NCBI RefSeq assembly: GCF_019218755.1
Contig: NZ_JAHUWZ010000007.1
Span: forward strand, 124,001 to 188,000
From: Acidovorax sp. sif1233
GTDB lineage: Bacteria; Pseudomonadota; Gammaproteobacteria; Burkholderiales; Burkholderiaceae_C
DNA length: 64,000 nucleotides
Direction of reading: 5' to 3'
Positions 1 through 7,819 of the stretch are shown piece after piece. Numbering within the stretch: position 1 is the stretch's first letter; every line of letters starts with the position of its first letter. The notes beneath the pieces were generated by a model. That model saw nothing but the letters and a program-made list of their open reading frames with translations, was not told the DNA's origin and did not search any database. The position numbers were made by a program, and so were the translations under genes.

Positions 1-840
1 CACCTCCGCGGTCGCCTCGGTCAGCACCGTGAAGCTGGCCGCATCCGCCCGCGCCAGCGGCTCGCCCTGGTACCACACCCGCCGCGCATCGGCCGCGTAG
101 CCCCGCCCCAGGGCGCGCAGCGTGGCCATGTCGGCGCCCTGCAAGGGGCGCAGCACCGGGTGCGGGCCCCGGTTCGGCTGGTTGACCTCGATGTGGCCGT
201 GCCAGGCGTGCGCGCGGTCGCGGGCGTAGCCGGGATCGTCTTCGTCCATCAGCGCAAAGCTTGCGCCGTGGCTGCCGGGGATGTCGGCATGCTCGAAATA
301 ACCGCGCTGCGCATCGCGCGCGAAGCGGGGGCTGAGCGGCTCGAAGCTGGCCGCATCGCGCACCGCGAAGGGCTGGCCCCGGTCGTAGGCGCGGTGCCGG
401 TCGCGGGCATGGCGGTGGGCCAGCACGCGGTAGCTGGCCGCGTCGGCGCCGGGAATGGTGGCGATGCGCAGGTGCTGGTAGGCCCAGTACTCCTGCGCCT
501 TGCGGTAGGTGCTGCAGTAGTAGACCGCGCGGCCGTCGCGCGCCTCGTGCTCCGACAGCGCCTCGAACGTGGCGCCCTCGCTGCCCTCCACGGCACTGCC
601 CCGGCAGTAGCCTTGCCGCGCGTCGCGCCCGAAGTGCGGCGAGAGCGGCTGGAACGTGGCCGGGTCGGCCGGGGCAAAGGCCGCGCCGCCGTAGGTCCAG
701 GCGCCCGCCCAGCCGCGCTGGTAGCCCGTGGCACTGCCGTCGCAGCCGCACAGCGCGGCCAGCGCCCCGAGCGCCAGCGCGCAGGCGCGGGTGAGCCCGG
801 TGGCAGCCGACCCTGTCAGCGCAGGCGTGCGGACCCGCAT
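1..840 (-). CDS. DKNYY-repeat lipoprotein (3' end beyond window)
   Basis: Reading the minus strand from the ATG at 840 gives 280 codons open to the window edge, so the C-terminus is missing. The N-terminus is a lipoprotein signal: a hydrophobic run ending LAALCGC, with Cys about residue 31. The rest is a chain of short units of the form (Y/W)-x-x-G-x-x-(F/L)-x-x-A-D-x-A-(S/T)-F-x-x-L, for example WTYGGAAFAPADPATFQPL and VWYQGEPLARADAASFTVL. This is typical of the DKNYY family, whose function is unknown and which is usually envelope-associated. The family assignment rests on pattern recognition; the lipobox is directly visible. Several antisense open frames cover the same bases but show no protein-like pattern. 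Confidence 0.8.
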   Translation of the reverse strand, partial: MRVRTPALTGSAATGLTRACALALGALAALCGCDGSATGYQRGWAGAWTYGGAAFAPADPATFQPLSPHFGRDARQGYCRGSAVEGSEGATFEALSEHEARDGRAVYYCSTYRKAQEYWAYQHLRIATIPGADAASYRVLAHRHARDRHRAYDRGQPFAVRDAASFEPLSPRFARDAQRGYFEHADIPGSHGASFALMDEDDPGYARDRAHAWHGHIEVNQPNRGPHPVLRPLQGADMATLRALGRGYAADARRVWYQGEPLARADAASFTVLTEATAEV

Positions 841-882
841 GGGGAACGTGGACAGGCACTCACGGCGCGGTGCGCGGCGGGC

Positions 883-1248
883 CTATGGCACCGGCACGAC
901 CCGCAGCGCGGGCGGGTACGGCTCCACGCGCAGGCTGTCGTGCGCCAGCACGCTGATCCTGGCGCGGGGGGCCAGCTCCAGCGCGCCGTCGGTGCCCTTG
1001 CGCGGGGCGTATTGCCAGAGGCTGAGCGCGCCCTTGGCGGCCAGGGCCTGGCCGATGGCGGCCGCCTCGGGGCGCGGAGCCCCGGCCTCGTCCGGCGGCA
1101 CGGCGACAAGGATCTCGTCGCGCACCGTGACGATCTTGAACAGCAGGGGCGTTGCGGTCTGGGCCATGGCAGTGACGCAAGAGATGGCCAGTGCGGCCGC
1201 CAGGCAGGCGGCGGCGCGGGCGCGAAGGCGGGGCGTGGTGGGGGTCAT
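883..1248 (-). CDS. small secreted protein of unknown function
   Basis: 121 residues. The N-terminus has several Arg, then a hydrophobic stretch and a likely signal peptidase I site after AISCVTAMA, so the mature protein is about 90 residues and periplasmic. I recognise no domain. The mature part begins with TPLLFKIVTVRDEILVAV and is moderately charged. It lies 12 bp downstream of the globin gene and 42 bp upstream of the DKNYY lipoprotein gene, so the three may be co-transcribed. The good signal peptide argues that the frame is real. Confidence 0.65.
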   Translation of the reverse strand: MTPTTPRLRARAAACLAAALAISCVTAMAQTATPLLFKIVTVRDEILVAVPPDEAGAPRPEAAAIGQALAAKGALSLWQYAPRKGTDGALELAPRARISVLAHDSLRVEPYPPALRVVPVP

Positions 1249-1260
1249 GGGGCTTTCTGG

Positions 1261-1677
1261 CTAGTGCTGCAGTTGTGCCTGCGCCTGCATCGTACGCGCC
1301 ACGTGGGCATACATGGCGCCCCAGGCCTCGCGCGTGGCGGGGGTGAAGGCACCGCCCAGCGCGTCGGACAGCGTCTCCAGCAGGGCGGCGCCCACCGTGT
1401 CGTAGTGCGCGGCCTGCACGCCGTAGCCCGTGTGGCGCTGGCCCAGGGCGCGCAGCGCGGCGTCCAGCCGCTCGGGGTGGTCAAGCAGGCGCACGGCATC
1501 GCCGATCATGTCCAGCAGCTTGCGTGCCTGCACGTGCATGTCGGACGACCCGAACAGCCCCTGGATGGCCGGGTCGCGCGCGAACAGCTTCGAGTAGAAA
1601 AGCGCGCCTGCCTGCGCAGCGACGGGCGCAACCTGCGCAAAGCTCTGGCGCACGAGGTGGATCTGTTCGGGGGACAT
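1261..1677 (-). CDS. single-domain bacterial haemoglobin
   Basis: 138 residues, the length of a Vitreoscilla-type haemoglobin domain without the reductase part of flavohaemoglobin. Visible globin landmarks are Tyr28 (B10, in ALFYSKLF), Phe42 (CD1, in GLFGSS), Gln50 (probable E7) and the proximal His82 (F8, in LGQRHTGYGV). Such proteins bind O2 or NO and are linked to NO detoxification or oxygen delivery in the cytoplasm; the ligand here is inferred. The start is well supported: AAGGAG lies 9 bp before the ATG at 1677. No reductase partner is next to it. Confidence 0.9.
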   Translation of the reverse strand: MSPEQIHLVRQSFAQVAPVAAQAGALFYSKLFARDPAIQGLFGSSDMHVQARKLLDMIGDAVRLLDHPERLDAALRALGQRHTGYGVQAAHYDTVGAALLETLSDALGGAFTPATREAWGAMYAHVARTMQAQAQLQH

Positions 1678-1750
1678 GGGGAAACTCCTTGAAACGGAAA
1701 GATGTCGATAGGTAAAGTCTGCGAGGCCCCTGCGGCGTGGCCGGCCTCTT

Positions 1751-2440
1751 TCAAAAGTCGCGGGGCGCCTTGCGTCGCATCACCATGCCGGTGCCCGCCA
1801 TGAAGGCGGCCAGCAGCAGAAGGCCCCCTTCGCCCAGCGTGGGCACCGCGCTGACGCCTGCGCCCGGCGCTGCAGGCAGGACGGTCACGAGCCAGGAGCC
1901 TGTGGTGTGGGGATGGCTGTCGATGTAGCTGCCCGAAGTGCCTGCCACCGCCGTCGTGCACACGCCGCTGTAGGGAGCGGGAACTTGCTGGCATTCGTAG
2001 TTGTGATTGACGAATTCATGCAGGCCCATGAGGTTCACGCGGTCGCCCACGGCATGGGGAGCCGGTGTCTCCCAGTGGAAGAAGGTGAGGCTGGCGTCGG
2101 TGAATGCGCCGTTGGCATCGGTGTCCGCGGAGGCGGAATACAGCGTGTCACCCGCCGCGCTGGAATAGCTGGTCAGCCCGTCTGAAAACACAAAGCCTGT
2201 CACCAGGGCGGAGATGTCGGCATTGCCCAGGCCAGGCGGCAAGGGCGCCGCCGTGGTGAACCAGCCCGACTGGAACATCGCCGTGGTGAAGCTGCCGCAG
2301 TTGCCCACTGTGCAGTGGGTGAAGTTGTACAGGGTGGGCGCGGTGTAGGGGTTGCCGGTATAGGTATACGTGTAGGTGGCGGCCCAGGCGCCCGCGTGGG
2401 TACCTGCGGCCAGCGCGAGCAGCGCAAGGTGCTTCTTCAT
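1751..2440 (-). CDS. secreted protein with IPTL-like C-terminal sorting tag
   Basis: 229 residues. The signal peptide MKKHLALLALAAGTHAGAWA is nearly identical to those of the next two genes. The central part, rich in Thr, Tyr and Ser with conserved Cys in a CTVGNCGSF segment, is clearly paralogous to the protein at 3892-4572. The C-terminus has the layout of an exosortase substrate: AVPTLGEGGLLLL, then a membrane segment, then Arg-Arg-Lys. VPTLGE is a variant of the IPTL-CTERM signal that I know as the substrate of exosortase H. Export and surface sorting are inferred; no exosortase is in the window. The central domain has no function I recognise. Confidence 0.8.
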   Translation of the reverse strand: MKKHLALLALAAGTHAGAWAATYTYTYTGNPYTAPTLYNFTHCTVGNCGSFTTAMFQSGWFTTAAPLPPGLGNADISALVTGFVFSDGLTSYSSAAGDTLYSASADTDANGAFTDASLTFFHWETPAPHAVGDRVNLMGLHEFVNHNYECQQVPAPYSGVCTTAVAGTSGSYIDSHPHTTGSWLVTVLPAAPGAGVSAVPTLGEGGLLLLAAFMAGTGMVMRRKAPRDF

Positions 2441-2460
2441 GGGGCTTTTGGGGGAGTAAA

Positions 2461-2515
2461 GAAATGCCTCAAGCGTTCAGAACTAAAGCGATGCAGCTAT
2501 TTCTTTAGAAGCAGC
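2461..2515 (-). repeat. dispersed palindromic repeat, family A, copy 1
   Basis: Read on the minus strand it begins GCTTCTAAAGAAATAGCTGC and continues with a degenerate CGCTT...AACGCTTGAGGC core. It matches the family plan: TGCTCCTGATTTGATAGCT, then AGCGCTTG-N4-CAAGCGCT, then GG(A)GGCC and an A/T-rich end. The gene at 2497-3831 stops inside it: the codons for the last residues LLLKK and the TAG lie in the first segment of the repeat. Confidence 0.7.
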
Positions 2516-3831
2516 CTGTGCCCGCCGCGCAGCGCGAGGCCCAGCAGACCCAAGGCAGACAGCGCCAGGGCGATGGGGCTGTCCACGGGCACTGCCTGCA
2601 CGCCGCCCCCATTCCCCGGCCCGGCGCCTGGGGCCAGGGCGGATTCATAGGCGCCGATGTCGGCGCGCCCCATCTGCACCCGTGGGGTGCCACGCTCGTC
2701 GGTGGCGGGCAGGTCGGTGGTGGGGCCGGCGTTGATGGCGGGGCTGCCCGGCAGCAGTGCGTGGGTCTGGTTGGGCAGGCTGTTGGCGTAGGCCAGCGGC
2801 GCCAGCAGGGGGTTGGCGCTGGCGATATCGCCCACCGCGCCAAAGCCGCAGGTGGTGCCGCTGTCGAGGTTGTTGCCACCGGACACCAGGGCGCCCGCCT
2901 GGAACCGGCAATTGAGGCCCGCCGCCGGGTTGGCGACGATGCTGCCGCTGATGTGGGCCGTGGCGCCAAAGACGCTCAGTTGCCCATTGCCTGCGCCGGT
3001 GGTGTTGTGGGCGATGGTGCTGAAGCGGATGGTGGTGGTGCCGCCGCTGCCCCCCGAGATGCCGCCCCCGGCCCCCACCGCCGTGTTGCCCGAGACGGTG
3101 GAGTTGGTGAGGTTCAGCGTGCCGTTGTTGGCGATGCCGCCGCCACTGCCCCCAGGATGGGGCATGGTATTGCCCGTGATGGTGCTGCGCGTGATGTTGG
3201 CAATGCCGGTCTGGCGCACCGCGATGCCGCCCCCGCCACTGGGGGCGGTGTTGCCCGAGACTTCGCTGTCGATCAGGTGGAGCGTGGCCGTCTCATACAC
3301 GTAGATGCCGCCGCCCTGCTGGGTGGAGGACCCGGCCGCGCTGTTGCCGTGCACCGCCACATGGTCGAGCGTGGCCGTGCCGCCCCCGATGAACAGCCCA
3401 CCCCCATACGACGCGCCCGCGCCGGTGCCGCCGGTGATGGCCAGGTTGTTGAGGTTGACGGTGGGGCTGCCCAGGATCTGGAGGACGATGCGGTCGCCGC
3501 CGCTGCCGCTGCTGGCCACGATGAAGGAGTCGCCCGCGCCCGCGCCGTTGATGGTGAGGTCGCTGGTGATCTGCAGGAGGTTGCTGGGGGCGGGCACGCG
3601 CGTCAGTGTGAAGGTGCCCGCGGGCAGCGTGATGGTGTCGGCGCCCGCCAGCGCGTTGGCTTCCATGATGGCGGCGCGTAGCGAGCAGGTGCCCGCAGCA
3701 CCCGTGCCGCAGATGTTGTCACCGGGGGTGGGGTCGATCAGGTCTGCCGTGGCATCGACCACAAAAGTGGCGGCCTGCGCCCCGGCGTGGGTGAATGCAG
3801 CCAGCGCGAGCAGCGCAATGTGTTTTTTCAT
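2497..3831 (-). CDS. CSLREA-type right-handed beta-helix surface protein
   Basis: 444 residues. The signal peptide is MKKHIALLALAAFTHAGAQA. The mature start ATFVVDATADLIDPTPGDN is followed by GTCSLRAAI, the hallmark of the CSLREA domain that opens many secreted beta-helix proteins. Residues about 90-330 are imperfect 20-25-residue coils rich in GGG(L/I) and SGNTA, the pattern of a parallel beta-helix with choice-of-anchor architecture. The C-terminus is AVPVDSPIALALSALGLLGL followed by basic residues, a tag unlike canonical IPTL or PEP but with the same three-part layout. An adhesin or surface-layer role is inferred. The last five residues and the stop come from a dispersed repeat. Confidence 0.85.
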   Translation of the reverse strand: MKKHIALLALAAFTHAGAQAATFVVDATADLIDPTPGDNICGTGAAGTCSLRAAIMEANALAGADTITLPAGTFTLTRVPAPSNLLQITSDLTINGAGAGDSFIVASSGSGGDRIVLQILGSPTVNLNNLAITGGTGAGASYGGGLFIGGGTATLDHVAVHGNSAAGSSTQQGGGIYVYETATLHLIDSEVSGNTAPSGGGGIAVRQTGIANITRSTITGNTMPHPGGSGGGIANNGTLNLTNSTVSGNTAVGAGGGISGGSGGTTTIRFSTIAHNTTGAGNGQLSVFGATAHISGSIVANPAAGLNCRFQAGALVSGGNNLDSGTTCGFGAVGDIASANPLLAPLAYANSLPNQTHALLPGSPAINAGPTTDLPATDERGTPRVQMGRADIGAYESALAPGAGPGNGGGVQAVPVDSPIALALSALGLLGLALRGGHRLLLKK

Positions 3832-3850
3832 GGGGTGTGGCGTTTCCGAA

Positions 3851-3912
3851 ATGAAAAGCGCCTTCAGTGGTGGTGGATCAATCGCTGCGCGCTATTTTTT
3901 GGGGAGCAATTT
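3851..3912 (-). repeat. dispersed palindromic repeat, family A, copy 2
   Basis: On the minus strand it reads ATTGCTCCCCAAAAAATAGC, then GCGCAGCGATTGATCC and a tail ending GGCGCTTTTCAT. The gene at 3892-4572 ends inside it, with residues LLPKK and the TAG in the first segment. It lies in the same orientation and the same relative place as copy 1, at the gene's 3' end, so gene and repeat may have duplicated together. Confidence 0.7.
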
Positions 3913-4572
3913 GCGACGTCTTCGCAGCGTCTGCCCGGAGAGGCCGAGCAGGCCGGCGGCAGTGATGGCCAAGGCAAAGGGGTTGTCTACGGGCACGCTC
4001 TGCACGGCGGCTGCGGGCGCCGTGCCCACATTGGCCCAACTGGTATTGCCGTCGATGCTGCCGGGCGCTTCCCAGACGGTGCATCGGTCTTCGACATCGA
4101 TGGCCTGGCATATCACGTTGTGGTAGGCGCCGCCCTCGGTGTTGACCGAGTCCAGCCGCATGTTGGCGCCGCTGTGCGGGCCGGGGTTCTGCCAGCGCAG
4201 GACGATCATCGACAGTGCCGTCAGCTGGCCCGCGGCATCGGTGGAGACATTCACTTGGTACAACCCCGCCACCTGCGGGTCCCCCAGGGTATAGGTGGTA
4301 ACCCCGTCGAACACCGTGAATGCCAGGATGTTGCCGCCCGGAAAAAGGACATCGGCGTTGACCAGGTTGGGCGCCAGCGGCACGGCCGTGGTGAAGGTGG
4401 CCGTCGGGGCCATGGCGGCGGTGAAGTTGGCGCAGTTGCCCGCGCCGCAGGGCGCCGTGTAGTTGTGCAGGCTGGCGGCGGCGTAGCCGTTGTTGGTGTA
4501 GCTGTAGGTGGCGGCCCAGGCGCCCGCGTGGGCGAAGGCGGCGAGGGCCAGCAGGGCAAGGTGTTTTCGCAT
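3892..4572 (-). CDS. secreted tagged protein, paralogue of the 1751-2440 product
   Basis: 226 residues. The signal peptide MRKHLALLALAAFAHAGAWA is followed by ATYSYT, as in the 1751-2440 protein. The two align through the mature part: the Cys-containing segments CGAGNCANFT and CTVGNCGSFT, then FTTAVPLAPNL against FTTAAPLPPGL, then a DGVTTY/DGLTSY block. The C-terminal tag differs: SVPVDNPFALAITAAGLLGL then RRRR, where the paralogue has VPTLGE. Function is unknown. Export and C-terminal sorting or anchoring are inferred from the layout. Confidence 0.8.
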   Translation of the reverse strand: MRKHLALLALAAFAHAGAWAATYSYTNNGYAAASLHNYTAPCGAGNCANFTAAMAPTATFTTAVPLAPNLVNADVLFPGGNILAFTVFDGVTTYTLGDPQVAGLYQVNVSTDAAGQLTALSMIVLRWQNPGPHSGANMRLDSVNTEGGAYHNVICQAIDVEDRCTVWEAPGSIDGNTSWANVGTAPAAAVQSVPVDNPFALAITAAGLLGLSGQTLRRRRKLLPKK

Positions 4573-4610
4573 GGGCGGTGTGTGGATGTGATGGGCGAAA
4601 AATGGCAGAA

Positions 4611-4668
4611 AAACTGCCCCAGCGCTTGCCCATCAAGCGCAAAAAGCTATGTTTTCAGGAGCAATTTC
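4611..4668 (-). repeat. dispersed palindromic repeat, family A, copy 3 (best conserved)
   Basis: On the minus strand it runs ATTGCTCCTGAAAACATAGC, a short T-rich link, then a near-perfect palindrome GCGCTTG-ATGGG-CAAGCGC and GGGGCAGTTTTT. It shows the hairpin potential of the family most clearly. It stands free of genes, upstream of the tagged-protein cluster. Confidence 0.75.
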
Positions 4669-4704
4669 GCACCTGCCGCCCAGTCTATGGATTCCCCCGC
4701 CGCT

Positions 4705-4732
4705 GCGCCCCACCCCCAGGGGCGGGATGGCG
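4705..4732. repeat. GC-rich palindromic motif, family C, copy 1
   Basis: GCGCCCCACCCCCAGGGGCG followed by GGAT. The core CCCC-x-CCCC/GGGG-x-GGGG is self-complementary. Similar sequences recur at 4812-4852 and 7711-7750. Confidence 0.5.
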
Positions 4733-4811
4733 AAGGGCTCGCTTTGCGCGCCACCACAGTCATCCACTGGCTTGCACCCGGTTGATCCGGGATGCCGGAT
4801 TGTTTGTGGAT

Positions 4812-4852
4812 GCGCCTATCCCCAGGGGTGGGGCGCCGGGGGACTTGGCTTC
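4812..4852 (-). repeat. GC-rich palindromic motif, family C, copy 2
   Basis: On the minus strand it reads GGAAGCCAAGTCCCCCGGCG then CCCCACCCCTGGGGATAGGC. It aligns over about 40 bp with the copy at 7711-7750, including the leading GGA(A/G) and the CCCCCGG block. It lies just before the FG-GAP gene. Confidence 0.5.
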
Positions 4853-4891
4853 CTAAACTGATTTCCAGTGAAACAGTCGGATTCAAGAGCC

Positions 4892-7492
4892 ATGAAAACT
4901 CCCAAAACAGCAACCAGATGGATAAAAGGGGCGAAAGGCGTTGCCATGGGCATTGCAGCCGCCGCCGCGTTCTGCGTGGCAGCGCTGCCAGCGCAAGCGG
5001 CCAATATCTATGGCCCGCCAGATTTGCAGGCCAATAGCGCCAGCAACGCCCCCAATGTTTCGACAGCGGCCGTGAGTGCTGACTTCAATAACGATGGCTA
5101 TCCCGATCTGGCGGTTCTCAATGCTCAGACCGACCAGCTTCTCATCTATCTCGGCACTCCCATTGGCGGCCTGGCGCTCAAGCATGATTTCAATAACCTG
5201 GTGTTCGGCCTGCAAACACCCAACGGCATTTCTGCGGGCGACATGGATGGGGACGGCAAGATGGACCTGGTCATTACCGACCGTCTGGGTGTATCCATAT
5301 TGAAAGGGTCGGGCAACAACAATGGGGATTTCAGTGCCCTGGCCCGGCCCGGGCTGGCGGATGCGAGTGATTATGGTGCTCAAAACCCCATGCTTGCCGA
5401 TCTGAACCATGACGGGAAATTGGACATTGTTGTCGGCGTCTATGAACCAGGCGATTTGGGTGGAAATCACTATTTTGAGGTTTTGCAGAACGTCGGCTTG
5501 GGATTTTTCATATTGACGGGTCAATATGAGGTGTCCTACAGCGGTCTGGCCTCCTATAGCACTATACGTGAAACACAGCTGGCCGACATTGACGGCGATG
5601 GGGAAGCAGACCTGGTTTTTGTCGACGATGTTAATAGCCCAACGGTTTCATGGTTGAAAGGTACGGGCAACGGAGCATTTGCACCGCAAGCGCAACTTCT
5701 TGGTGTAGGCGCCGGCGTCGGTAATATTGAAGATATTGAAATCGCTGACGTCGATGGAGATGGCAAGCTGGATTTGCTCTTGCAGAACCAGTACGGCGAA
5801 GGTGTCTGGCTGGCCAAGGGCGTGGGCAACGGTATCTTTTTACCGAGCACCAAGCTTTTCGCCACGGGGGTTTCCAGCGGAGGCGGCCGTGACATGGGGC
5901 GAGTCATCGTCGCCGATGTGAATGGCGATGGCCGGCTGGACGTAATCTCCGATGGCTATGTGGGATTGCAGCAGGCCAACCACAGCTTTGTATTGAATGA
6001 GCATATCGGCTATTCGGTCACGCGCATGCTCGCCGCCATTGATCTGAATCGCGATGGCCGCGCCGATCTCGTGGCGTCAGGCCCGGGGGCCGGAACAATT
6101 GCGGTTTTCAAGACCATTGCCCTTGCTGCTTCGTCCATCGTGACGACCGGCACGCCGCAGAGCACCGTTTTCAGTACCCCTTTTGCGCAACCCCTGTCGA
6201 TCAAGGTGCTCGACAGCAATGGAGTGGGCGTGCCGGGCTTGGCGGTGAGCATGACCCCGGTGAACCCGGGGCCCAGCCTGCCCATCGCGTCCACGGGCTC
6301 GGGCACCACCAATGCGCAAGGTGTCTTCAGCTATACCCCGGTGGCCAATGGCGTGATGGGTTGTTATCAGATGAAGGGATTCATCACCGGCCTGGGCAAT
6401 GTGCCGCTCTTCAATTTGTGCAATACCAACACTGACAGTCTGGCGGTCACGGCGGGCAACAACCAGACCACGCTGGTCAACACTGCCTTTGGCACGCCAT
6501 TGCAGGTGCGGGTGACCGACGCCTCGAACAATCCGAAGGCCGGCGTCACGGTGACGTTCGGCGGCCCCAGCGTACCGTCGCGCGTGGTGCTGTCGTCGTC
6601 CACGGCCGTGACGGATGCGAACGGGTTCGCGGCGGTCACGGCCACCGCCACGGGCAAGTCTGGCGCCTACAGTGTCAGTGCCACGGCGCCTGGCACCACC
6701 GGTGCCTCTATCAAGCTGTCGAACTCCGCACCGGCCGGCGCCGCCGCCGCCATTGCCTTTGACGTGTCCACGCCGCAATGGACGTATGTCACCAAGCCGT
6801 TCTCGGCACCCGTCACGGCGCACGTGCAGGACTTTTTTGGCAACCCGGTGCAAGGCGCAACGGTTGTTTTTGCCATCACGACCGATCCGGTCTCGGGTGC
6901 CACGGCGAGTTTCTCGGCACTGACGGCGGTGACCGATGCCGCAGGCAACGCGCAGGTGAGCGGGACGGCCAACGGGTTTGTCGGCACCTACTCGGTGAAG
7001 GCCAGCGTGCAGGGCAGTGCGCTGGTCAGCCCCCAAACCCGTCTGCTGAGAAACGTGGCCGATCTGCCCAAGTTCATGACCACGGTGAGCGGCACGCCCC
7101 AAAGCACGCCGATCAATACCACCTTTGCCCAGAAACTGCGCGTGAAAGTCACTGGCTGGGACGGCAGCAACACGCCGCAGGTGCGTGTCTATTTCATCAC
7201 CTCCGGCGGGGTGGTGCTGTCTGCGGAAAGCGCGCTGGCCGATGCCGGTGGGTTCGCGGAAGTCACGGCCACCGCTGATGCCACGGTGGGCCTGCACCAA
7301 GTCAGCGCCATTGTGTACGACACCGTGCTGGAGCAACCCATCACGCAGACGTTTGCCTTGACGAACATCGCGGGATCCATCCCGCCCGGCGGTGGCGGCG
7401 GCCCTGTGTCAGTGCCCGCGAACAGTCCGCTGGCACTGATGGGACTGTCCCTGGCCATGCTGGCCCTGGTCCGGCGCCGCATGGGGCGGTAA
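4892..7492 (+). CDS. FG-GAP/VCBS-repeat and Ig-like surface protein with C-terminal tag
   Basis: 866 residues from the ATG at 4892, preceded by AAGAG; a GTG at 4868 would add eight residues. A signal peptide ends AALPAQA. Residues about 35-400 hold seven FG-GAP repeats with Ca2+-binding loops such as NNDGYPDL, MDGDGKMDL, NHDGKLDI, VDGDGKLDL and NRDGRADL, expected to form a beta-propeller. About 410-830 holds four Ig-like (Big_1 type) domains, each opening like GTPQST...F..PL.V.V.D. The first and last share GTPQST, so they probably arose by internal duplication. The C-terminus VSVPANSPLALMGLSLAML plus RRR is a sorting tag of the same type as the neighbours. An adhesion or surface-binding role is inferred. 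The gene has fewer GC-rich codons than its surroundings. Confidence 0.85.
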   Translation: MKTPKTATRWIKGAKGVAMGIAAAAAFCVAALPAQAANIYGPPDLQANSASNAPNVSTAAVSADFNNDGYPDLAVLNAQTDQLLIYLGTPIGGLALKHDFNNLVFGLQTPNGISAGDMDGDGKMDLVITDRLGVSILKGSGNNNGDFSALARPGLADASDYGAQNPMLADLNHDGKLDIVVGVYEPGDLGGNHYFEVLQNVGLGFFILTGQYEVSYSGLASYSTIRETQLADIDGDGEADLVFVDDVNSPTVSWLKGTGNGAFAPQAQLLGVGAGVGNIEDIEIADVDGDGKLDLLLQNQYGEGVWLAKGVGNGIFLPSTKLFATGVSSGGGRDMGRVIVADVNGDGRLDVISDGYVGLQQANHSFVLNEHIGYSVTRMLAAIDLNRDGRADLVASGPGAGTIAVFKTIALAASSIVTTGTPQSTVFSTPFAQPLSIKVLDSNGVGVPGLAVSMTPVNPGPSLPIASTGSGTTNAQGVFSYTPVANGVMGCYQMKGFITGLGNVPLFNLCNTNTDSLAVTAGNNQTTLVNTAFGTPLQVRVTDASNNPKAGVTVTFGGPSVPSRVVLSSSTAVTDANGFAAVTATATGKSGAYSVSATAPGTTGASIKLSNSAPAGAAAAIAFDVSTPQWTYVTKPFSAPVTAHVQDFFGNPVQGATVVFAITTDPVSGATASFSALTAVTDAAGNAQVSGTANGFVGTYSVKASVQGSALVSPQTRLLRNVADLPKFMTTVSGTPQSTPINTTFAQKLRVKVTGWDGSNTPQVRVYFITSGGVVLSAESALADAGGFAEVTATADATVGLHQVSAIVYDTVLEQPITQTFALTNIAGSIPPGGGGGPVSVPANSPLALMGLSLAMLALVRRRMGR

Positions 7493-7819
7493 CGCGCCCC
7501 CGGGGGCCGAGGGCCTGCTTTCCTCCTGCGGCAACGTTGGCAGGCATGTCATCCCGGCGGGCCGCAGGCGAACAGGGTGGCGTGCTCCTCGCTGGTCTTC
7601 CAGGCGGGCCGTCGCTCGCGCCCATGTGGACGCCGGTGGCCGGGGCCAGGAACGCGGGGAGTTTTTTCGTGGCGTGTCCGGGCCAGCCCCTGCCACTGAC
7701 ACGACAGGAGTTCCCATCGCCCCCGGTGCCCCACCCCTGGGGGCGGGGCGCAGGGGCGGTGCGATGCGTTACGCTCCCGCCAGGTGCCGCATGGATGCGG
7801 CGCACCTGCCACGCGCCCT
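7493..7819. other. intergenic region with a family C palindrome
   Basis: 327 bp between the FG-GAP gene and the LuxR gene. I see a GC palindrome (7711-7750) and a hairpin CGCCCCCGGGGGC just after the stop codon at 7493-7505 that could aid termination. No credible reading frame is visible, and no promoter stands out. Confidence 0.5.
7711..7750 (+). repeat. GC-rich palindromic motif, family C, copy 3
   Basis: GTGCCCCACCCCTGGGGGCG preceded by CCCATCGCCCCCG. The CCCCACCCC/GGGGGCGGGG arms can pair. It is homologous to 4812-4852 on the opposite strand. Confidence 0.5.

Larger units (their letters stand above)
4573..4891. other. divergent intergenic region holding three repeat copies
   Basis: 319 bp between the minus-strand tagged-protein genes and the plus-strand FG-GAP gene. 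It contains a family A repeat (4611-4668) and two copies of a GC-rich palindromic motif (4705-4732 and 4812-4852, family C). No convincing small reading frame or classical promoter pair is visible, although both flanking genes must be promoted from here. Confidence 0.6.

Noticed and set aside
160-1692. Long plus-strand open frame (510 codons)
   Set aside because: Antisense to the lipoprotein, secreted protein and globin genes; composition is Arg/Gly/Ala-rich with no domain, typical of a GC-rich shadow frame.
2518-3681. 387-codon plus-strand open frame
   Set aside because: Antisense to the beta-helix gene; the Gly-rich repeats merely mirror the coil repeats.
2461-4668. Insertion-sequence ends around the tagged-protein genes
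   Set aside because: The repeated elements carry no transposase, lack target duplications that I can see, and recur throughout the window next to unrelated genes.
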